64,000 nt of DNA from Neptunomonas japonica DSM 18939 (GTDB lineage Bacteria > Pseudomonadota > Gammaproteobacteria > Pseudomonadales > Balneatricaceae): positions 130,936 to 194,935 of the forward strand of contig NZ_KE383917.1 of assembly GCF_000422765.1 (NCBI RefSeq). Direction: 5' to 3'. Positions 8,046-18,594 of the stretch are shown here, one piece after another. The notes below the pieces were generated by a model, which did not search any database, was not told the origin of the DNA, and was given only the letters and a program-made list of their open reading frames with translations. Position 1 is the first letter of the stretch, and each line of letters begins with the position of its first letter. The position numbers and the translations under genes were made by a program.

Positions 8046-8642
8046 ATGCATATCGCAATTCTAACGTTTGATGGCTATAACGAACTCGACTCACTGATTG
8101 CTCTTGGCATCTTAAATCGCATTAAAAAACCAGACTGGCGTGTATCTATTGCCAGCCCAACGCCGCATGTTGAATCGATGAATGGCGTAATCATTGAGCG
8201 CCACGTATCGCTGAGTGAGGCAAGCTCTGCTGATGCCGTTATTATTGGCAGCGGTATGAAAACACGTGATGTTGCTGCTGATGAATCACTCATGGCACAA
8301 CTACAACTAGATCCATCAAGACAGCTGTTAGCAGCACAATGCTCTGGCACCCTGCTCCTCGCCAAGCTAGGTCTGTTAAATGAGATACCGGCATGTACCG
8401 ACCTAACCACTAAACCCTGGGTACAAGAAGCCGGCATTGAGGTGTTGAATCAGGCATTTTTTGCAAAAGGAAATATCGCAACTGCAGGCGGATGCCTTGC
8501 ATCACAATACCTTGCGGTGTGGATGATTGCTCGCTTAGAAGGGCTAGAAGCCGCAAAAGATGCGATTCACTATGTAGCACCTGTAGGTGAGAAAGAAGAA
8601 TACGTAGAGCGTGCTATAAAAAACATTGCGCCTTTCATATAA
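8046..8642 (+). CDS. DJ-1/PfpI family protein
   Basis: 198 aa, a complete DJ-1/PfpI (class I glutamine amidotransferase-like) domain: N-terminal MHIAILTFDGYNELD, the nucleophile elbow AAQCSGTLLLA (Cys near residue 100), and TAGGCLASQYLAVWMIARL. This subgroup, related to isonitrile hydratase/ThiJ-like enzymes and DJ-1 regulators without DNA-binding domain, lacks an AraC tail. GAGGTAACCACACT precedes the ATG. Its MocR neighbour suggests amino-acid- or PLP-linked induction. The reaction is not known; deglycase, hydratase and amidase are all possible. Confidence 0.88.
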   Translation: MHIAILTFDGYNELDSLIALGILNRIKKPDWRVSIASPTPHVESMNGVIIERHVSLSEASSADAVIIGSGMKTRDVAADESLMAQLQLDPSRQLLAAQCSGTLLLAKLGLLNEIPACTDLTTKPWVQEAGIEVLNQAFFAKGNIATAGGCLASQYLAVWMIARLEGLEAAKDAIHYVAPVGEKEEYVERAIKNIAPFI

Positions 8643-8672
8643 AAAAACGGCTATCACCAAAGGTGATAGCCG
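8641..8672 (-). terminator. Intrinsic terminator of the sdaA-glyA-gcvHP operon
   Basis: Perfect 11-bp stem CGGCTATCACC/GGTGATAGCCG (8648-8658 and 8662-8672), loop of three. Read on the minus strand it is followed by seven T, ideal for terminating gcvP transcription. On the plus strand it also closes the DJ-1/PfpI gene, with a weaker tail. Confidence 0.9.
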
Positions 8673-8755
8673 CTAAAGGTCTTTTGCTTTAAAAGTATTT
8701 TACATCGCTCCCGATGGTTACTTGAAATGGAACAAAACAAGTAATCGGTTTGCGC

Positions 8756-11638
8756 TTAGTCCTGGTATGTTTCAATACCTGGGCAAGAGCAGATAAAGTT
8801 ACGATCGCCGTATACGTTATCCACACGGTTTACAGCAGGCCAGAACTTGTTCTGGCGTGTTGATGCCGTAGGGAATACAGCCTCTTCGCGAGAGTATGCA
8901 CGGCCCCACTCAGCAGCTGTGATATCAGCCATTGTATGTGGTGCGTTGTGCAGCGGATTATCTTCTAATGTCCACTCACCGCTTTGTACTTTTTCAACTT
9001 CCTGACGAATCATGACCATGGCTTCAATGAAGCGGTCCAGCTCAGCCTTAGATTCGGATTCAGTTGGTTCAATCATCAAGGTGCCTGCCACTGGGAAAGA
9101 CATCGTTGGCGCATGGAAACCATAGTCCATCAGACGCTTAGCGATATCTTCTTCTGTGATACCCGATGCTTCTTTGATTGGGCGAATATCAACGATACAT
9201 TCATGTGCAACTTTGTTATTACGGCCACGGAAAAGAATCGGATAATGCTCAGCCAGCTTCTCGGTCATATAGTTTGCACCCAGAATGGCATTCTCTGTGG
9301 ACGCTTTAAGACCTGATTTACCCAGCATACGGTTATACATATAGCTGATTGGCAAGATTGCACCTGAACCATACGGAGTAGCAGAAACAGCACCCACGTT
9401 AGACTCAGAACCCTGTACTGCTGTTACCTTATGGTTTGGCAGGAAAGGTGCCAAATGGCTTTTAACGCCAATAGGACCCATACCAGGACCACCACCGCCA
9501 TGTGGGATAGCAAAGGTTTTATGTAAGTTTAGATGTGATACATCAGAGCCGATAACGCCAGGCTTAGAAATACCTACCTGCGCGTTCATGTTGGCGCCGT
9601 CCATGTATACCTGACCACCAAACTTATGGATGAGTGAGCAGATCTCAACGATATCTTCTTCATAGATACCGTGAGTTGATGGGTATGTAATCATCAGAGT
9701 AGATAGGTTTTCTGCATGCAGTTCAGCTTTTTCAGCTAGATCAGCAACATCAACGTTACCTTTTTCATCACACTTAGTGACGACGATTTTCATATCCATC
9801 ATGGCAGCAGAGGCTGGGTTAGTACCGTGAGCTGATGATGGGATTAGGCAAACATTACGATGCCCTTCACCAATAGACTCCTGATACTTACGAATAGCTA
9901 GCAAGCCAGCGTATTCGCCTGATGCACCCGAGTTAGGCTGTAAAGAAACTTTATCGTAGCCCGTAATTTCTACTAGCTGCTCTTCAAGCTCCTGCAACAT
10001 TGCATGATAGCCCTGTACTTGATCATCAGGTGCGAACGGATGGATGTTCGCAAATTCAGGCCATGTGATAGGAAGCATCTCAGCAGTTGCGTTTAGTTTC
10101 ATGGTACAAGAACCCAGTGGGATCATACCGTGAACCAATGAGTAATCTTTGTTTTCTAGCTTTTTCAGGTAACGCAGCATATCTGTTTCAGAGTGATAGC
10201 TGTTAAATACCGGATGCGTCAAGATGGCATCTTCACGACGCTGTGCATCAATAATACCTGTATCATCAGCGGCAACACCTGCATCAATAGCAGCAACCTC
10301 TAGGCCGTGGCCATCACCTAGGAAGATATCAAACAACTCAGCTACATCAGCAGCTGTCGTTGTTTCGTCCAAGCTAACGCCTAACTTATCAGTACCGATA
10401 CGGCGCAAGTTACAGCCTTTATCGAGTGCTAACTGATAAATAGCATCCTGCTTACCAGCAACGTTCAGCGTTAATGTATCAAAGTAGCTGTCGTTACCCT
10501 GAACACCTTTACTTTTTAAGCCAGTGGCTAAAATAGCCGTCAAACGATGGATGCGCTCTGCAATAGTTTTCAAGCCATCTGGGCCATGATAAACCGTGTA
10601 GAAGCTTGCCATGTTGGCTAGCAGTGCTTGTGCTGTACAGATGTTTGACGTCGCTTTGTCACGGCGTATGTGCTGCTCGCGTGTTTGCATCGCCATACGT
10701 AGTGCTTGGTTACCGCGTGAATCAACGGATACACCAATAATACGACCAGGTACAGAGCGCTTTAGCTTATCGCTAGAGGCAAAGAAGGCAGCGTGCGGAC
10801 CACCAAAGCCCATTGGTACGCCAAAGCGCTGAGTAGAGCCCAACACAACGTCTGCACCTAACTCGCCAGGTGACTTAAGCAGAACCAATGCCATAGGATC
10901 AGCGGCAACCGCTACCATCGCTTTTTGCTCTTTCGCTTTAGCGATCAGTGACTGGATATCTGTAATGTCACCAAACGTACCTGGGTATTGTAGCTGAGCA
11001 CCAAATACATCATGCTCAGACAGTTCAGAATGCGGTGCAACCACCACATCAAAACCAAAGTATTCAGCACGAGTTTTGATAACGTCAATCGTTTGCGGGT
11101 GAACATCGTCAGCCACAAAGTAGGTATTTGTTTTCTTACGGTTAGAGCGTTTGCACAGTGCCATTGCTTCAGCGGCAGCAGTAGCTTCGTCAAGCATGGA
11201 GGCATTTGCCAAGTCCATACCCGTCAAATCCATTACTACTTGCTGGAAGTTAAGCAATGATTCCAAACGGCCCTGAGCGATCTCTGGCTGATAAGGCGTG
11301 TAAGCCGTGTACCAACCTGGATTTTCCAACACATTACGCAGAATAACATTCGGTACTAGCGTATTGTGATAGCCCATACCAATGTAAGATTTATTAACCT
11401 TATTCTGCACCGCTAATGACTTCAGGTAAGCCAGTGCTTCTACTTCTGTTTCAGAATCAGCCATATCTAGCGCATCATCTAGACGAATTGAATCAGGCAC
11501 GGTTTGCGTGATCAATTCTTCCAGAGAAGAGACACCAAGACTTTCAAGCATCGCTTGCTGGTCTTCACCTTGAAGGCCAATATGACGGCGTGTAAAATCA
11601 TTTTTCTGTTCGAGTTCACTCAGAGTACGTTTTTCCAC
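8756..11638 (-). CDS. gcvP: Glycine dehydrogenase (decarboxylating), P protein of the glycine cleavage system
   Basis: 960 aa, full-length homodimer-type GcvP. The PLP-binding lysine is in [20 protein letters not shown] near residue 700; the N-terminal half, with FTRRHIGL and the EAMALCKR helix, is intact. It decarboxylates glycine and passes the aminomethyl group to lipoyl-GcvH. The start is a GTG at 11638 preceded by AGGGG. It lies 7 bp after gcvH, last in the operon sdaA-glyA-gcvH-gcvP. No key residue appears missing. Confidence 0.97.
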   Translation of the reverse strand: MEKRTLSELEQKNDFTRRHIGLQGEDQQAMLESLGVSSLEELITQTVPDSIRLDDALDMADSETEVEALAYLKSLAVQNKVNKSYIGMGYHNTLVPNVILRNVLENPGWYTAYTPYQPEIAQGRLESLLNFQQVVMDLTGMDLANASMLDEATAAAEAMALCKRSNRKKTNTYFVADDVHPQTIDVIKTRAEYFGFDVVVAPHSELSEHDVFGAQLQYPGTFGDITDIQSLIAKAKEQKAMVAVAADPMALVLLKSPGELGADVVLGSTQRFGVPMGFGGPHAAFFASSDKLKRSVPGRIIGVSVDSRGNQALRMAMQTREQHIRRDKATSNICTAQALLANMASFYTVYHGPDGLKTIAERIHRLTAILATGLKSKGVQGNDSYFDTLTLNVAGKQDAIYQLALDKGCNLRRIGTDKLGVSLDETTTAADVAELFDIFLGDGHGLEVAAIDAGVAADDTGIIDAQRREDAILTHPVFNSYHSETDMLRYLKKLENKDYSLVHGMIPLGSCTMKLNATAEMLPITWPEFANIHPFAPDDQVQGYHAMLQELEEQLVEITGYDKVSLQPNSGASGEYAGLLAIRKYQESIGEGHRNVCLIPSSAHGTNPASAAMMDMKIVVTKCDEKGNVDVADLAEKAELHAENLSTLMITYPSTHGIYEEDIVEICSLIHKFGGQVYMDGANMNAQVGISKPGVIGSDVSHLNLHKTFAIPHGGGGPGMGPIGVKSHLAPFLPNHKVTAVQGSESNVGAVSATPYGSGAILPISYMYNRMLGKSGLKASTENAILGANYMTEKLAEHYPILFRGRNNKVAHECIVDIRPIKEASGITEEDIAKRLMDYGFHAPTMSFPVAGTLMIEPTESESKAELDRFIEAMVMIRQEVEKVQSGEWTLEDNPLHNAPHTMADITAAEWGRAYSREEAVFPTASTRQNKFWPAVNRVDNVYGDRNFICSCPGIETYQD

Positions 11639-11645
11639 GTGCGTC

Positions 11646-12038
11646 TTACCCCTCTTCGCCTACATTAGCTTCATACGCTACAGCATCTAGCATATCGTCT
11701 AGTTCAGATGTGTCAGAAAGCTTAACTTTAGCTATCCAGCCATCTTCAAATGCAGATTCGTTGATTGTTTCAGGTGAGTCTTCCAGTAATTCATTGACGG
11801 CTACTACTTCACCAGTGACAGGAGAATAAATATCAGATGCAGCTTTTACGGATTCAACCAAAGAGAACTCTTCGCCTTTTTCAACAGCGCGGCCAACTTC
11901 AGGAACTTCAACAAAAACGACATCACCTAATAATTCTTGAGCATGGTCTGTAATACCGATAGTCACGGTACCGTCACCATTATCCAGAATCCATTCGTGT
12001 GAAGCTGTATATTTTAAGTTTGCTGGAACACTACTCAT
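11646..12038 (-). CDS. gcvH: Glycine cleavage system H protein
   Basis: 130 aa from the ATG at 12038 ([17 protein letters not shown]); TAGGAAATATCATC precedes it. A longer frame upstream adds 11 residues without support. The lipoyl-accepting lysine is in [20 protein letters not shown] protein shuttles the aminomethyl intermediate between P, T and L proteins. Seven bp separate it from gcvP, and about 97 bp with a hairpin separate it from glyA, which may allow unequal expression of gcvHP relative to sdaA-glyA. Confidence 0.96.
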   Translation of the reverse strand: MSSVPANLKYTASHEWILDNGDGTVTIGITDHAQELLGDVVFVEVPEVGRAVEKGEEFSLVESVKAASDIYSPVTGEVVAVNELLEDSPETINESAFEDGWIAKVKLSDTSELDDMLDAVAYEANVGEEG

Positions 12039-12071
12039 GATGATATTTCCTATCTTAATAATCAGTATCAA

Positions 12072-12093
12072 ATGGGCTGCCTATCCAGCCCAT
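12072..12093 (-). other. Hairpin in the glyA-gcvH intergenic gap
   Basis: ATGGGCTG (12072-12079) and CAGCCCAT (12086-12093) form an 8-bp perfect stem with a 6-base loop, 33 bp upstream of the gcvH start. There is no T-run after it, so it is more likely an RNA-stability or processing element than a terminator. Confidence 0.5.
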
Positions 12094-12134
12094 CTGTCTA
12101 TTAAATAATTTATGCTTACTTAGTGATGCTGCTA

Positions 12135-13436
12135 TTAACGGTAAAGCGGGAAACGCTGGCACAACTCAGTTACCTGGGCACATACCGCCGCTTCTACTTC
12201 TGCATTACCTTCTGGGTTGGCAACAAGGCCATCCAGCACGTCATTGATCAGGTTACCAATCAGACGAAATTCTTCTATACCAAAACCACGTGTTGTACCT
12301 GCGGGTGTTCCTATACGAATACCCGACGTTACCATCGGTTTTTCAGAATCAAACGGAATACCATTTTTGTTACACGTAATGCCGGCACGCTCTAGTGCAT
12401 CCTCAACCTGATTACCTTTCAAGCCTTTAGGGCGAAGGTCAACCAACATCAAGTGAGTATCTGTTCCGTCAGTTACAACAGCGCAACCGCGCTCAATCAT
12501 CACTTGCGCCAACACTTTAGCGTTAGCGACGACACGATCAATATAAGCAGAAAACTCAGGCTGTAGCGCTTCACCAAAAGCAACCGCTTTAGCCGCGATA
12601 ACGTGCATCAGTGGTCCGCCCTGTAATCCTGGGAAAACAGCAGAATTAATTTTCTTACCTAAATCAAGGTCGTTCGATAGCACCATACCACCACGCGGCC
12701 CACGCAAAGTTTTATGCGTAGTTGTTGTTACCACATGCGCATGTGGCAACGGGCTAGGATGAGCGCCACTCGCTACTAAACCAGCAATGTGAGCCATGTC
12801 TACCATCAGGTATGCACCGACTTTATCAGCTATTTCACGAAAACGTGCGAAGTCGATTTCACGTGGAATAGCAGAGCCACCAGCAACGATAAGTTTTGGC
12901 TGACACTCAACTGCTAATTTTTCAACCGCATCATAATCGATTCGCAGAGTATTTTCAGCAACACCGTACTGAACAGCGTTAAACCATTTGCCAGATTGAG
13001 CCGGACGTGCACCATGCGTCAAGTGTCCACCAGCATCTAAAGACATGCCTAAAATAGTATCGCCTGGCTGTAATAGCGCCATAAAGACCGCGCCATTAGC
13101 CTGTGCACCTGAATGAGGCTGCACATTAATGTATTCACAGTTAAATAATTGTTTTGCGCGATCAATCGCCAAAGCTTCTACTTTATCTACAAACTCACAA
13201 CCACCGTAGTAACGACGCCCCGGGTAACCTTCAGCGTATTTGTTAGTCAGTACGGTACCTTGTGCCTGCATAACCGCTTTGGATACGATATTTTCTGAAG
13301 CAATCAATTCAATCTGGTTATCTTGACGGTGAAACTCTTCATCGATTGCCGCCGTAATAGCGCTATCGCTCTGTGCAAGATCGCGAGTAAAAAAGTCAGC
13401 ATGTGCAGCATCGCTGTACAAATCAGTAAGGCTCAT
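12135..13436 (-). CDS. glyA: Serine hydroxymethyltransferase
   Basis: 433 aa from the ATG at 13436 ([16 protein letters not shown]); the frame continues 12 residues upstream over the sdaA end, but AAGAGAATAAAAAT before 13436 favours this start. SHMT hallmarks: [15 protein letters not shown], the GGRRYYGG-like [13 protein letters not shown], and the PLP-lysine motif [14 protein letters not shown] near residue 238. It interconverts serine and glycine with 5,10-methylene-THF. In this operon it turns glycine-derived C1 units and glycine into serine, which the sdaA product then deaminates. It lies 29 bp after sdaA. Confidence 0.97.
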   Translation of the reverse strand: MSLTDLYSDAAHADFFTRDLAQSDSAITAAIDEEFHRQDNQIELIASENIVSKAVMQAQGTVLTNKYAEGYPGRRYYGGCEFVDKVEALAIDRAKQLFNCEYINVQPHSGAQANGAVFMALLQPGDTILGMSLDAGGHLTHGARPAQSGKWFNAVQYGVAENTLRIDYDAVEKLAVECQPKLIVAGGSAIPREIDFARFREIADKVGAYLMVDMAHIAGLVASGAHPSPLPHAHVVTTTTHKTLRGPRGGMVLSNDLDLGKKINSAVFPGLQGGPLMHVIAAKAVAFGEALQPEFSAYIDRVVANAKVLAQVMIERGCAVVTDGTDTHLMLVDLRPKGLKGNQVEDALERAGITCNKNGIPFDSEKPMVTSGIRIGTPAGTTRGFGIEEFRLIGNLINDVLDGLVANPEGNAEVEAAVCAQVTELCQRFPLYR

Positions 13437-13465
13437 ATTTTTATTCTCTTGTTTGAAGTTTTTAA

Positions 13466-14851
13466 TTAACACGCTACGACATTGACAGCTAAACCGCCTG
13501 TCGATGTTTCTTTGTATTTATCCTGCATGTCGACCCCGGTTTGGCGCATCGTTTCGATAACGCTATCCAAAGAGACATGCTGTTCACCTGTACCCCGAAG
13601 TGCTAAACGCGATGCGTTTACTGCTTTAAGCGCCCCCATGGTGTTGCGCTCAATACAAGGTACTTGTACTAAACCGCCAATTGGGTCACACGTTAATCCG
13701 AGGTTATGCTCCATGCCAATTTCAGCAGCATTTTCTACTTGATGATTGTCACCACCCATGACTGCACATAAAGCACCAGCGGCCATAGAGCAAGCAACGC
13801 CAATTTCACCCTGACAACCGACTTCTGCTGCAGAGATAGAAGCATTTTTCTTATAAAGCATGCCGATAGCAGCAGCCGTGGCTAAGAACTTCTTAATTCC
13901 TTCATCATTACTACCCGGCACAAAACGCACGTAGTAAGCCAAAACAGCTGGGATCACACCCGCCGCACCATTAGTTGGTGCTGTAACTACTCGGCCACCG
14001 GCAGCATTTTCTTCATTAACAGCCATTGCATAAAGGTTGATCCAATCAATGACGGTTAGCTGATCTTTTAAGCTATTTTCCGGATTCTCAATCAGCTCTT
14101 GACGCATACCGTGAGCCCGGCGCTTAATGCCTAAGCCTCCGGGTAACTCACCGGTTTGCTCGCAACCACGTTTAATGCAGTCATTCATTACTTGCCACAG
14201 GCGCATCAATCCATCATGGATCTCCTGTTCGGTGCGCCATGCCGCTTCGTTCTGAATAACAACGTCAGCAATCGTTATACCGGCTTCTTCAGCATAGGTA
14301 ACAAGTTGTGAGCTGTTCTCAAATGGGTATTTCAAATTCACCGCAACAGCGGCATTACCCTTGCCGTTGTCGTCTGTTTCAGCATCACTGAGAACAAAGC
14401 CACCACCTACTGAATAGAAAATACCTTCATGTAGAATAATGCCGGCATCATCAAACGCCTGAAAGCGCATACCATTAGGATGCTTAGGCAGTGAAAGCCC
14501 AAAATGAAAAGGGATATGTTGTTCTTTATCAAAAGGAATGACTTTATGGCCTGCTAGCTTGAGCTCACCAGAAGTACGAATCTCTTCTATATAGTCAGAG
14601 ACTTTATTTGGGTCAACCAAATCTGGCTTCTCACCCATCAAGCCGATCATTACCGCGGTATCTGTCGCGTGCCCCTTGCCTGTCATAGCTAACGAGCCAT
14701 ACAAGCCGACTTTAATAGAACTTACCTGATCTAGCTGTGCGCGCTCTTGCAGTTCTGCAAGAAACCTATTAGCCGCAACCACCGGACCTACCGTATGAGA
14801 AGAAGATGGCCCGATACCAATTTTAAACAGATCAAAAATACTCAACGCCAT
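13466..14851 (-). CDS. sdaA: L-serine ammonia-lyase (single-chain, Fe-S type)
   Basis: 461 aa, with fused beta and alpha domains as in E. coli SdaA. N-terminal [20 protein letters not shown] and the C-terminal cysteine motifs ([29 protein letters not shown]) for the catalytic [4Fe-4S] cluster are present. It deaminates serine to pyruvate and ammonia. GGAGACAGCACG precedes the ATG. First gene of sdaA-glyA-gcvH-gcvP, so the operon as a whole converts glycine via serine to pyruvate. This resembles the Pseudomonas gcs2 gene set, but there gcvT is in the same operon. Confidence 0.96.
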   Translation of the reverse strand: MALSIFDLFKIGIGPSSSHTVGPVVAANRFLAELQERAQLDQVSSIKVGLYGSLAMTGKGHATDTAVMIGLMGEKPDLVDPNKVSDYIEEIRTSGELKLAGHKVIPFDKEQHIPFHFGLSLPKHPNGMRFQAFDDAGIILHEGIFYSVGGGFVLSDAETDDNGKGNAAVAVNLKYPFENSSQLVTYAEEAGITIADVVIQNEAAWRTEQEIHDGLMRLWQVMNDCIKRGCEQTGELPGGLGIKRRAHGMRQELIENPENSLKDQLTVIDWINLYAMAVNEENAAGGRVVTAPTNGAAGVIPAVLAYYVRFVPGSNDEGIKKFLATAAAIGMLYKKNASISAAEVGCQGEIGVACSMAAGALCAVMGGDNHQVENAAEIGMEHNLGLTCDPIGGLVQVPCIERNTMGALKAVNASRLALRGTGEQHVSLDSVIETMRQTGVDMQDKYKETSTGGLAVNVVAC

Positions 14852-15217
14852 CGTGCTGTCTCCACTTTTATTTTTATCGTTATACCAACAACAAGGGGTT
14901 CTGAACCACTGATTTCAATTTAGATTAGCAACTTTGTTTCCTGAAATCAAAATAAATTTCCTATTGGAAACTTATGTTTTTTTTCTTATGTAGCATCTAT
15001 ATGATTTATCTAAGTTTTTCGTGATTATCTCCGCAAATAGGTAAATCAAGGTCGTAATCAAACACTCGTGTTTGCTATTTGAGTGTTGCATGCACGATCC
15101 CGATAAGATAAATTCGTTTCTTATTGGAAACTTATTTCACTAAACAGAGATATGTTTCCAAATAAAGAACTGGACTCACCAGTCGACTATAAAAATAAAT
15201 TGTGAGGTGACAAATCG
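14852..15217. promoter_or_regulatory. Divergent regulatory region with duplicated GGAAAC operators
   Basis: This 366-bp gene-free stretch contains four GGAAAC/GTTTCC half-sites: 14936-14941, 14966-14971, 15126-15131 and 15154-15159. Two of them lie in a near-identical 19-bp repeat, TTTCCTATTGGAAACTTAT at 14957-14975 and TTTCTTATTGGAAACTTAT at 15117-15135, exactly 160 bp apart, each an inverted repeat. One is about 106 bp from sdaA, the other about 83 bp from the symporter gene. No glycine-riboswitch core was found. A dedicated DNA-binding regulator, encoded elsewhere, is inferred. Confidence 0.75.
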
Positions 15218-16585
15218 ATGGAAATGCTAACTTCCTTTATAGGTGATATTAATAGCATCGTATGGGGACCAATGATGTTGGTTCTTATTCTAGGTGTCGG
15301 ATTATTTCTGATGCTTGGGTTGCGTTTAATGCCTATCCTAAAACTCGGAACGGGCTTCAAGCTGCTTTTCGAGGGCCGTAATACTAAGAAAGGCGAAGAG
15401 AAAGAAGGTGAAATATCACCATTCCAAGCTCTTATGACCGCTCTTTCTGCAACCGTAGGTACAGGTAACATCGCAGGTGTGGCAACAGCCGTATTCCTTG
15501 GTGGACCTGGTGCTCTATTCTGGATGTGGTGCACCGCACTTGTAGGTATGGCTACTAAATACTCCGAAGCCGTTCTCGCTGTTAAATACCGTGAAGTAGA
15601 TGAAGAAGGCCGTCACGTTGGTGGTCCGATGTACTACATCAAAAACGGCTTAGGGGCTAAATGGGCTTGGTTAGGTACGATGTTTGCTATCTTTGGTGCT
15701 GTTGCGGCCTTTGGTATTGGCAACACGGTACAGTCCAACTCTGTTGCCGACGTCTTACATGCTAACTTCGGTGTTAATATTTGGGTAACAGGTATCATCA
15801 TGATGGTGCTGGTAGGCGCAGTACTGGTGGGTGGTATCAAGCGTATTGGTAGTGTTGCGGGTGCTTTAGTACCTTTAATGGCTATCGCTTATCTAGGTGC
15901 TGGCTTGGTTGTTTTGGCTATTAACGCTGACGCAATCCCGGCTGCTCTTGACCTGGTATTTACTCATGCGTTTACAGGTACTGCCGCTGAAGGTGGTTTT
16001 GCAGGTGCTGCTGTTTGGATGGCTATCCGTTTTGGTGTGGCTCGCGGTATCTTCTCTAACGAAGCAGGTTTGGGTTCTGCCCCTATCGCTCACGCAGCAG
16101 CGCAAACAAAAGACCCAGTTCGTCAGGGTTTGGTAGCAATGCTGGGTACGTTTATTGATACACTTATCATCTGCTCTATCACTGGTTTGGTCATTATCAC
16201 ATCAGGTGAGTGGACTTCCGGTGTATCAGGGGCAGCATTAACCTCCGCAGCATTCGCTCAGGCTCTACCAGGTTTAGGTAACTACTTAGTTGCTATTGCT
16301 CTGGCTATTTTTGCTTTCACTACCATTATCGGTTGGTCTTTCTACGGCGAACGCTGTATTGAGTTCCTATTTGGTGTTAAAGCAATTACTCCATACCGTG
16401 TTCTTTGGATCCTTGCTGTACCAATTGGTGCAGGTGTAAGCCTAGATTTTATCTGGCTACTAGCAGATACATTGAATGCCATGATGGCTATCCCGAACTT
16501 AATTGCGCTAGCACTGCTTAGCCCAGTTGTGTTCAAGCTGACTCGTGAGTTTTTTAATCGCGGCAAAGCAGCTAACTCGCTATAA
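15218..16585 (+). CDS. Alanine/glycine:cation symporter family protein
   Basis: 455 aa, about ten to eleven membrane segments. AGCS-family landmarks: GEISPFQALMTALSATVGTG followed by NIAGVATAVFLGGPG, GAVFWMW-like ALFWMWCTALVG, GGPMYYI, and IFSNEAGLGSAPIAHAAA. These transporters take up alanine or glycine with Na+. Divergent from sdaA-glyA-gcvHP and sharing its duplicated operator, and upstream of gcvT, it most likely imports glycine for the cleavage pathway. GTGAGGTGACAAATCG precedes the ATG. Substrate preference is inferred from context. Confidence 0.94.
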   Translation: MEMLTSFIGDINSIVWGPMMLVLILGVGLFLMLGLRLMPILKLGTGFKLLFEGRNTKKGEEKEGEISPFQALMTALSATVGTGNIAGVATAVFLGGPGALFWMWCTALVGMATKYSEAVLAVKYREVDEEGRHVGGPMYYIKNGLGAKWAWLGTMFAIFGAVAAFGIGNTVQSNSVADVLHANFGVNIWVTGIIMMVLVGAVLVGGIKRIGSVAGALVPLMAIAYLGAGLVVLAINADAIPAALDLVFTHAFTGTAAEGGFAGAAVWMAIRFGVARGIFSNEAGLGSAPIAHAAAQTKDPVRQGLVAMLGTFIDTLIICSITGLVIITSGEWTSGVSGAALTSAAFAQALPGLGNYLVAIALAIFAFTTIIGWSFYGERCIEFLFGVKAITPYRVLWILAVPIGAGVSLDFIWLLADTLNAMMAIPNLIALALLSPVVFKLTREFFNRGKAANSL

Positions 16586-16594
16586 ATGATACAT

Positions 16595-16616
16595 AGAGGG
16601 AGCACACACTCCCTCT
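16595..16616 (+). terminator. Hairpin after the symporter gene
   Basis: AGAGGGAG (16595-16602), loop CACACA, CTCCCTCT (16609-16616). The tail ACTTTCC is only moderately T-rich, so it may be a weak or leaky terminator allowing some read-through to gcvT. Confidence 0.55.
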
Positions 16617-16748
16617 ACTTTCCTGCCAAACAATGGCAGACGCTTAAGGGGCAGCTAACTACTCTTAAAGCAACAATTCAAATGACGACTTAGCAATACC
16701 CTTATATAAACCCAATATTGTTTACTAAAAGATTTGTGGAGAAATAAA

Positions 16749-17879
16749 ATGGCTGAGATTCAATCAGGTGATCTAAATAAAACGGCTCTGTTTGACCTAC
16801 ATGTTGAGCTCGGCGCAAAAATGGTGCCATTTGCGGGCTACGAAATGCCTGTTCAATACCCGCTAGGTGTCAAAAAAGAACATCTCCACACACGCACTCA
16901 AGCAGGTTTATTTGATGTTTCACACATGGGCCAGGTAAAGCTGACCGGCACTAATGCTGCGGCCGCCCTAGAAACACTCGTTCCTGTTGATATTATTGAT
17001 TTACCTGTAGGTAAACAGCGTTATGCTCTGTTCACCAATACCGATGGCGGCATCATGGATGACCTCATGGTTGCCAACTACGGCGACTGGATCTATGTCG
17101 TTGTTAACGCGGCTTGTAAAGAGCAAGATATTGCTCATATGCGCGCCAACCTAGGCGATGGCATCGAACTAGAGGTATTAGATGATCGCGAACTTATTGC
17201 TATTCAAGGCCCCACAGCGGCGGCGGCACTGGCACGTATTCAGCCAGAAGTTGCTAGTATGGTATTTATGGATTCTCGTGAAATAAGCATCGATGGCGTT
17301 GACTGTATTATTTCACGCTCAGGCTATACCGGTGAAGATGGATACGAAATCTCCATCCCCTCTGCTGATACTGATCGTTTAGTACGCTTATTTTTAGATC
17401 AACCGGAAATTGAAGCGATTGGCTTAGGCGCTCGTGACTCATTACGTTTAGAGTCTGGTCTTTGCTTGTACGGCCACGATTTAGACAACTCTACAACGCC
17501 ATTAGAAGGTAGCTTGATTTGGGCTATCTCACCTTGTCGCCGCGCTACTGGTGAGCGTGCCGGCGGCTTCCCTGGTGCAGATAAAATCTTGGATCAAATC
17601 ACCAATAAAAACTGGACGCGCAAACGTGTTGGTTTATTAGGTGAAGGACGTGCCCCCATTCGTGAAGGTGCCGAACTATTTGACGCTGAAGGTAACAAGA
17701 TCGGTATTGTAACTAGTGGTACTTACGGCCCTACGATCGAAGCTCCCGTTGCTATGGGCTATGTAGAAACAGCATTTAGCAAACTAGATACTCAGGTCTT
17801 TGCTGAAGTACGTGGTAAAAAATTACCAATGAGTGTTTCACGTATGCCGTTTATAGAACAGCGCTACTTCCGCGGATAA
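16749..17879 (+). CDS. gcvT: Aminomethyltransferase, T protein of the glycine cleavage system
   Basis: 376 aa from the ATG at 16749 (MAEIQSGDLNKTALFD); GTGGAG lies 8 bases before it, and a TTG further up is less likely. Family motifs: VPFAGYEMPVQYP, LFDVSHMGQV, SRSGYTGEDGYEI, and the C-terminal GEGRAPIREG region. It transfers the methylene unit from lipoyl-GcvH to tetrahydrofolate, releasing ammonia. It is on the opposite strand from gcvHP, downstream of the symporter, and followed by a hairpin terminator. Confidence 0.96.
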   Translation: MAEIQSGDLNKTALFDLHVELGAKMVPFAGYEMPVQYPLGVKKEHLHTRTQAGLFDVSHMGQVKLTGTNAAAALETLVPVDIIDLPVGKQRYALFTNTDGGIMDDLMVANYGDWIYVVVNAACKEQDIAHMRANLGDGIELEVLDDRELIAIQGPTAAAALARIQPEVASMVFMDSREISIDGVDCIISRSGYTGEDGYEISIPSADTDRLVRLFLDQPEIEAIGLGARDSLRLESGLCLYGHDLDNSTTPLEGSLIWAISPCRRATGERAGGFPGADKILDQITNKNWTRKRVGLLGEGRAPIREGAELFDAEGNKIGIVTSGTYGPTIEAPVAMGYVETAFSKLDTQVFAEVRGKKLPMSVSRMPFIEQRYFRG

Positions 17880-17934
17880 GCTTTAATAACGTAACTCTTT
17901 ATAACCGTTAACCTTTTAACAGTTATAAAAACAG

Positions 17935-17963
17935 GTCGCGGTAAGTTCTACCGCGACTCTTTT
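17935..17963 (+). terminator. Intrinsic terminator after gcvT
   Basis: GTCGCGGTA (17935-17943), loop AGTTC, TACCGCGAC (17949-17957): a perfect 9-bp stem followed by TCTTTTC. It separates gcvT from the SoxG-like gene, which starts 53 bp beyond and so may have its own promoter or depend on read-through. Confidence 0.75.
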
Positions 17964-18015
17964 CAACACACCTTGTATAAATCAAATCCAAATCAGCATC
18001 TTCCTGGAGAGCAAC

Positions 18016-18594
18016 ATGCATGAAAGCACGAGCCCTACGCCAACGAATCCTTTAGTGCATATCACCATAGGAACACACGTTAATCAGGAGAACCGCTTAC
18101 AAAGTATTGTTGTACATGAACGCTCATTTATTGGCGAACTACAATTAGATTCTGACCCTGATAATACAGCGCTACTAATTGCTGTCGGCGATATGCTAGG
18201 TGTTAAACAACCCCTAAGCGCATGCCGTATCAGCTGCCTTGGGCAACTCGTTATTTTATGGCTAGATCACAACCGCTGGTTAGTTTTACGCTCCCCAGGC
18301 GAGCAAGCTCCTCTTGAACAGTTATTAGTTCAAATATGGGGACAAGATATAACACTCGGTGAGCATGATAATAAGCTCACCGCCCGCCTTAACGAGGCCG
18401 CGCTTATCTATTTACTCAACTCCAGTAATACACAAGAGTTTCGCACCGACAGCACGGACTACCGCCAAGTAAGCTTGGAGCATCTTCAGCAAGGCGATAT
18501 CCAAATCCAATCAGTAGAAACAGCTGATAATTATGAAATATTGGTACGAAAAAGCTGTGCTGATACATTATTAAAGTGGTTGAACGTCAGCTAA
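18016..18594 (+). CDS. Orphan sarcosine oxidase gamma subunit-like protein
   Basis: 192 aa. The segment ERSFIGELQLDSDPDNTALL, with VGDMLGVKQPLS and a WLDHNRWLVL strand, matches the SoxG pattern (ERPFxGxLxLxGDPxxxAFL...VLGxxLP...WLGPDEWLLL). The C-terminal YEILVRKSCADTLLKWL matches the SoxG tail (YVRRSFADYLWxWL). SoxG is the gamma subunit of heterotetrameric sarcosine oxidase and shares a fold with GcvT. No soxB, soxD or soxA is nearby, and the central third is divergent. CTGGAGAGCAAC precedes the ATG. It ends overlapping the converging polB by 8 bp. Role unknown; a folate- or GcvT-related partner is the contextual guess. Confidence 0.65.
   Translation: MHESTSPTPTNPLVHITIGTHVNQENRLQSIVVHERSFIGELQLDSDPDNTALLIAVGDMLGVKQPLSACRISCLGQLVILWLDHNRWLVLRSPGEQAPLEQLLVQIWGQDITLGEHDNKLTARLNEAALIYLLNSSNTQEFRTDSTDYRQVSLEHLQQGDIQIQSVETADNYEILVRKSCADTLLKWLNVS

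Noticed and set aside
8984..9316. 110-codon open frame opposite gcvP
   Set aside because: Antisense shadow of an intact, well-recognised gene; low-complexity translation.
10945..11260. Overlapping frames opposite and within gcvP
   Set aside because: Both fall inside the conserved gcvP reading frame and show no motif.
14852..15217. Glycine riboswitch upstream of the symporter or sdaA
   Set aside because: The tandem aptamer core (GGAGAG...GCCGAAGG-type segments) is not present; the region is AT-rich with short palindromic repeats instead.
15187..15534. 115-codon frame on the minus strand across the symporter start
   Set aside because: Pro/Arg-rich shadow of the symporter gene; no support.
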